NCBI GenBank assembly: GCA_021785115.1
Contig: JAJYGO010000466.1
Span: forward strand, 1 to 8,093
Origin: Chloroflexota bacterium
GTDB lineage: Bacteria; Chloroflexota; Limnocylindria; Limnocylindrales; CSP1-4
Reading direction: 5' to 3'
DNA: 8,093 nt
Positions 4,884 through 8,093 of this stretch are shown piece by piece. The number at the start of each line of letters is the position of its first letter. The first letter of the stretch is position 1. Below the pieces are notes generated by a model. That model saw nothing but the letters and a program-made list of their open reading frames with translations, ran no database searches and was not told the origin of the DNA. Made by a program: the position numbers and the translations under genes.

Positions 4884-6593
4884 ATGGCGCGCATCGTGGT
4901 CGATCCGATCACCCGGATCGAGGGTCACCTCCGCATCGAGGTCGAGGTCGCGAACGGCATCGTCACCGATGCCTGGAGCACCGGCACCATGTTCCGCGGC
5001 ATGGAGCTCATCCTGAAGGGACGGGATCCGCGCGACGCATGGATCTTCGCGCAGCGGGCATGCGGCGTGTGCACCACCGTGCACGCCCTGGCGTCCGTCC
5101 GGGCCGTGGAGAACGCGCTGGGGATGACCATCCCCACCAACGCCCGGATCATCCGCAACCTGATCGCGGGCACCCAGTACGTGCAGGACCACGTCATCCA
5201 CTTCTATCACCTGCACGCGCTCGACTGGGTGGACGTCGTCTCGGCGCTATCGGCCGACCCGGCGAAGACGAGCAGCCTGGCGCAGTCGATCAGCGAGTGG
5301 CCGCTCTCGAGCGCCACGTACTTCAAGGGGATCCAGGATCGGCTCAAGGCGTTCGTTGCCAGCGGGCAGCTGGGCCCGTTCGCCAACGGGTACTGGGGAC
5401 ACCCGGCGTACAAGCTGCCGCCGGAGGCCAACCTGCTGGCGGTGGCCCACTACCTGGAGGCGCTGGACTGGCAGCGCCAGGTGATCCGGATCCACGCCCT
5501 GCTGGGCGGCAAGAACCCGCATCCCCAGACGTACGTGGTGGGCGGGATGGCGCTGGCGGTCGACCTGAACTCGCCGACGGCGTTCACCGTGCGCCGCTCA
5601 TCCGAGATCGCCGAGCTGATCGCCCAGGCGAAGACGTTCGTGGACCAGGTCTACATCCCGGACGTGCTGGCGGTGGCCGGGTTCTACAAGGACTGGGCAG
5701 GCTACGGCCAGGGGATCGGCAACTACATGTCCTACGGGGAGTTCCCGCAGGGCGATCCCAACGATCCGCGCACCTCCTATCTGCCACGCGGCCGGATCAT
5801 GGGCCGTGACCTCTCGAAGGTCCTGGGGGTGGACCAGGCGAGCGTGGCCGAGAACGTGGCCCACTCCTGGTACACGTACACGGAAGGCGACGCGACCCCG
5901 CTCCATCCCTGGAAGGGCGAGACCAACCCGAAGTACACCGGCCCTCAGCCGCCCTACGAATCGCTGGAGGGCTCGGACAAGTACAGCTGGCTCAAGGCCC
6001 CCCGCTACGAGAACCAGCCCATGGAGGTCGGACCGCTGGCCCGCATGCTGGTGGCGTACGCGTCCGGCCACCCCGACGTGAAACAGGCCGTGGACAACGT
6101 CCTGACCACGCTCAACGTGCCCGCCACCGCGCTCTTCAGCACGCTGGGCCGCGTGGCGGCCCGGGCGGTCGAGACCAGCGTGATCGTCGCCCAGCTGGGC
6201 AACTGGCTGACCGACCTGGAGAACAACATCAAGTCCGGCGACCTCGCGATCGCCGACGTCGCACTCTGGAACCCGAGCAGCTGGCCGAAGCACGCCGAGG
6301 GCTACGGGATGGAGGAGGCGCCGCGTGGCTCGCTGGGCCACTGGGTGGTGATCGACAACGAGGCCATCACCAACTACCAGCTCGTGGTGCCCAGCACCTG
6401 GAACGGGTCTCCGAGGGACGGGCAGGGAAACCGGGGCGCCTGGGAGCAGGCGCTCGTCGGGACGCCGCTGGTCGACCCGACGCGGCCGGTCGAGATCCTT
6501 CGCACCGTCCATTCGTTCGACCCGTGCCTGGCCTGCGCGGTCCACGTCCACGATCCCGCGAGCGGCACGTCCACCCTCATCGACGTGGTGTAG
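4884..6593 (+). CDS. hyaB: Group 1 [NiFe] hydrogenase large (catalytic) subunit
   Basis: This 569-residue subunit holds the Ni-Fe(CN)2CO centre where H2 is split. Metal ligands are clear: Cys60 and Cys63 in RACGVCTTVHALASVRAVE, and Cys548 and Cys551 in DPCLACAVH near the C-terminus. Glu13 in TRIEGH matches the proton-relay glutamate, and His67 is the conserved histidine after CxxC. EAPRGSLGHW (478-487) is another family signature. Fifteen residues (555-569) follow His554, the usual cleavage point for the maturation endopeptidase, so the precursor form is encoded; no protease gene is in the window. It has no signal peptide and should cross with the small subunit by the Tat route. It starts three bases after the small-subunit stop, and its own TAG overlaps the ribosome binding site of the next gene. 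All visible catalytic residues are intact, so it should be active. Confidence 0.96.
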   Translation: MARIVVDPITRIEGHLRIEVEVANGIVTDAWSTGTMFRGMELILKGRDPRDAWIFAQRACGVCTTVHALASVRAVENALGMTIPTNARIIRNLIAGTQYVQDHVIHFYHLHALDWVDVVSALSADPAKTSSLAQSISEWPLSSATYFKGIQDRLKAFVASGQLGPFANGYWGHPAYKLPPEANLLAVAHYLEALDWQRQVIRIHALLGGKNPHPQTYVVGGMALAVDLNSPTAFTVRRSSEIAELIAQAKTFVDQVYIPDVLAVAGFYKDWAGYGQGIGNYMSYGEFPQGDPNDPRTSYLPRGRIMGRDLSKVLGVDQASVAENVAHSWYTYTEGDATPLHPWKGETNPKYTGPQPPYESLEGSDKYSWLKAPRYENQPMEVGPLARMLVAYASGHPDVKQAVDNVLTTLNVPATALFSTLGRVAARAVETSVIVAQLGNWLTDLENNIKSGDLAIADVALWNPSSWPKHAEGYGMEEAPRGSLGHWVVIDNEAITNYQLVVPSTWNGSPRDGQGNRGAWEQALVGTPLVDPTRPVEILRTVHSFDPCLACAVHVHDPASGTSTLIDVV

Positions 6594-6603
6594 GAGGGAC
6601 ACC

Positions 6604-7413
6604 ATGGAGACTTCGGCCGTTCCCGGCACCGGCGCCGCATCCGTCGCGCCCGCGGCATCGCCGGACGTGCACCCGTTCGACGCCGTCACGCCCGAACACG
6701 AGCTGCTCCTCTCGGCGCATCCCTGGCAGCGCGTCCGGGTCTATGTCTGGGAGGTTCCGGTCAGGATCACGCACTGGGTGACGGTTGCCTGCGTGATCAT
6801 CCTGAGCTTCACCGGCGGCTACATCGCGGACCCGTTCCTGATCCCGGAGACGGGCGCCACGATGGGGATCATCAGGTTCGTCCACATGCTGACCGCGTAT
6901 GTCTTCGTCTGCTCCGGCATCGTGCGGACGTACTGGCTATTCCGGGGGAACCGCTTCGCCCAGTGGCGGGCGTTCATCCCCACCAACCGAAAGCACCTCA
7001 ACGAATTCCGCTCCCAGACCGGCTGGTACCTGTTCATCCGCCGCGAGCTGCCGGGGATCCTGGGCCACAACGCGCTGGCCGCGGCGACCTACATGGTGGT
7101 GTTCTTCCTCTTCCTGGTGCAGACGCTCACCGGGTTCGCACTGGAGGCGCAGCACGGGAACCCGGTGGTGGTGACGCTCTTCGGGTGGATCGCCAACGGG
7201 CTGGGCGTCCAGATGGTCCGGGTCATCCACCACGTGGTGATGTGGATGATCCTCGCCTTCATGATCCACCACGTCTACTCGGCGCTCCTGGTGGACCACG
7301 TCGAGAAGAACGGCCTGATGTCCAGCATCTTCTCGGGATTCAAGTTCGCTACCCGCCGGGACGTGGCCGCGGCCCGCGACGGCGGGATCGAGCTGGAGGA
7401 GATGCTCCGCTGA
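6604..7413 (+). CDS. cybH: [NiFe] hydrogenase b-type cytochrome subunit
   Basis: This 269-residue membrane protein is the HyaC/HupC-type diheme cytochrome b that anchors the hydrogenase and passes its electrons to quinone. Four membrane helices are visible at about 56-75, 90-113, 156-181 and 204-230. Candidate heme ligands lie in the expected places: His57 (VRITHW), His94 (RFVHML), and the two HH pairs at 209-210 (VIHHVV) and 222-223 (MIHHVY). FRSQTGWYLFIRR (135-147) in the loop between helices 2 and 3 and the ending SGFKFATRRD are typical of the family. An Ala/Pro-rich N-terminal segment of about 40 residues precedes WEVPVRITHW and is longer than in enterobacterial HyaC. The start codon has GGAGGG five bases upstream, overlapping the large-subunit stop, so the three genes form one operon. 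Confidence 0.93.
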   Translation: METSAVPGTGAASVAPAASPDVHPFDAVTPEHELLLSAHPWQRVRVYVWEVPVRITHWVTVACVIILSFTGGYIADPFLIPETGATMGIIRFVHMLTAYVFVCSGIVRTYWLFRGNRFAQWRAFIPTNRKHLNEFRSQTGWYLFIRRELPGILGHNALAAATYMVVFFLFLVQTLTGFALEAQHGNPVVVTLFGWIANGLGVQMVRVIHHVVMWMILAFMIHHVYSALLVDHVEKNGLMSSIFSGFKFATRRDVAAARDGGIELEEMLR

Positions 7414-7448
7414 CGACCGCGCCATCGCGCCACCGAGCAAAGGGGCCA

Positions 7449-7486
7449 TTCGGGACTTTGCCGCGAGGCTCATCCTGGGGGACATT
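7449..7486 (+). promoter_or_regulatory. Pair of direct repeats GGGACWTT before the Rrf2 gene
   Basis: TTCGGGACTTT (7449-7459) and GGGACATT (7479-7486) place two GGGACWTT elements 27 bp apart in the 79-bp gap between the cytochrome and regulator genes. The first matches one half of the published DosR/DevR box (TTSGGGACTWW), but the opposite half is missing. It could be a site for self-regulation or for another factor. The GGGGGA at 7477-7482 may also serve as the ribosome binding site. Confidence 0.3.
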
Positions 7487-7492
7487 CCGGCC

Positions 7493-7933
7493 GTGAGACT
7501 TGCCATCAGCCGGCGGACCGATCTCGGTCTCAAGGCACTGAAACTGCTGGCACGGGAACAGAGGGTCTGGACCGCGAGCGCCCTGGCCGAGGCCGTGGCC
7601 ACCACGCCGGGGTTCATCGGCCAGGCGATGTCGGCGTTCGTGCGCGCCGGCTGGGTCTACTCCGGCTCGGGCCCGTCGGGCGGCTACCTGTACGCGCGGC
7701 CCGCCGTGCCCCCGTCACTCCTCGGGGTGATCGAGGCGATCGAGGGTCCCACCGTCCCGGACGCGTGCGTCCTGCACGAGGGGAAGAAGTGCGGGCTCAT
7801 CTCGGGCGAGCCTCTGTGCGAGCTGCACGAAGGCTGGCTCCGGGCACGGGACGTGCTGGTGGACGCTCTCCAGGCGACGCCGGCGCTCGACGAGGTGACG
7901 GCGGAGGCGGGAACCGTCGCCGAGGCGGGCTGA
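7493..7933 (+). CDS. Rrf2-family transcriptional regulator, probably Fe-S binding
   Basis: This 146-residue protein has the Rrf2 layout: an N-terminal winged helix-turn-helix (SRRTDLGLKALKLLA, then ALAEAVATTPGFIGQAMSAF and the wing GPSGGYLYARP, residues 6-70), a linker helix, and a cysteine loop. Cys92, Cys100 and Cys109 with His112 (CxxH) resemble the ligand set of IscR and NsrR. Asp10 aligns with Asp8 of Streptomyces NsrR, which ligates its [4Fe-4S] cluster. The protein may therefore sense Fe-S status, NO, O2 or redox state; which one cannot be told. Spacing between the cysteines (seven and eight residues) is longer than the five of IscR. It starts at GTG with GGGGGA ten bases upstream, 79 bp after the cytochrome gene on the same strand. 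Control of the hydrogenase operon is a reasonable inference only. Confidence 0.88.
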   Translation: MRLAISRRTDLGLKALKLLAREQRVWTASALAEAVATTPGFIGQAMSAFVRAGWVYSGSGPSGGYLYARPAVPPSLLGVIEAIEGPTVPDACVLHEGKKCGLISGEPLCELHEGWLRARDVLVDALQATPALDEVTAEAGTVAEAG

Positions 7934-7939
7934 ACAGCA

Positions 7940-8009
7940 GCCGCCGGCACCACCCCGCCGGCAACATCCCGCCGGCAGCACCCCGCCGGCAGCGCCCCGC
8001 CGGCAGCAC
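7940..8009. repeat. Five 14-bp tandem repeats after the Rrf2 gene
   Basis: Units of consensus CCCGCCGGCAGCAC begin at 7940, 7954, 7968, 7982 and 7996. Copies 3 and 5 are identical, the others differ at one to three bases, and a degenerate sixth begins at 8010. Each unit contains the palindrome GCCGGC. The period is not a multiple of three and the array starts six bases after a stop codon, so it is non-coding. Possible roles are an operator array, a 3' mRNA structure or a simple minisatellite. Confidence 0.85.
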
Positions 8010-8028
8010 CCCGCGCCGGGCGGCGGCT

Positions 8029-8059
8029 GCCGATCGACCGGGCCGGCTGTGCGATCGGC
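8029..8059 (+). terminator. Hairpin, possible operon-end structure
   Basis: GCCGATCG (8029-8036) pairs perfectly with CGATCGGC (8052-8059) around a 15-base loop. A related palindrome GCCGATCGGC follows at 8064-8073, which could pair with either arm. There is no T-run, so a rho-independent terminator is not established; it could equally be a protein-binding site for whatever lies to the right. No gene is seen from 7934 to the end of the window. Confidence 0.35.
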
Positions 8060-8093
8060 GGTGGCCGATCGGCTGCCTCCGTACGTGAACCGA

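Noticed and set aside
3582..5216. A 544-codon minus-strand open frame antisense to the hydrogenase genes
   Set aside because: Its composition is that of a complementary shadow, with no recognisable domain and no ribosome binding site. The plus-strand genes explain the sequence.
3176..5809. A very long plus-strand open frame of 877 codons overlapping both hydrogenase genes in another frame
   Set aside because: It is Arg/Pro/Gly-rich with no family resemblance. It overlaps two unmistakable hydrogenase subunit genes, and long shadow frames are expected at this base composition.

Overview
The window is strongly GC-rich throughout. It looks like a chromosomal stretch from a soil-type bacterium, most plausibly a Chloroflexota lineage (Limnocylindria-like) or a deep actinobacterium. 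That assignment is inference, resting on base composition, Pro/Thr/Ser-rich exported proteins, a probable F420-dependent luciferase-like enzyme, and the style of the hydrogenase. No rRNA, tRNA, insertion sequence or CRISPR array was seen.

Left part (1-3014): on the minus strand lie the start of an exported Pro/Thr/Ser-rich protein that runs off the left edge (1-189) and an MSMEG_2516-type luciferase-like oxidoreductase (330-1271). Divergent to the latter is a membrane-anchored protein with two copies of a helical module (1433-2455). It converges on a hemerythrin-domain protein on the minus strand (2490-2993).

Middle (about 2994-3659): a gene-free divergent intergenic region of about 0.67 kb separates the hemerythrin gene from the hydrogenase operon. 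It holds several inverted repeats and a striking array of three phased 18-bp repeats, each able to fold into a hairpin.

Right part (3660-7933): a tightly spaced plus-strand operon encodes a Tat-exported, membrane-bound group 1 [NiFe] uptake hydrogenase: small subunit, large subunit and cytochrome b. A three-cysteine Rrf2-family regulator follows 79 bp later. The expected flow is H2 oxidation at the Ni-Fe site of the large subunit, electron transfer through three Fe-S clusters of the small subunit, then heme b and the quinone pool. The small subunit has Asn at one of the four usual proximal-cluster cysteine positions. Two putative redox or gas sensors, hemerythrin and the Rrf2 protein, flank the operon. 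No maturation genes are present.

The last 160 bp hold five copies of a 14-bp repeat directly after the Rrf2 stop codon, followed by a hairpin. No wholly new system can be asserted. The strongest leads are the repeat arrays bracketing the hydrogenase operon, the Cys-to-Asn proximal ligand position, and the disordered C-terminal tail of the small subunit.
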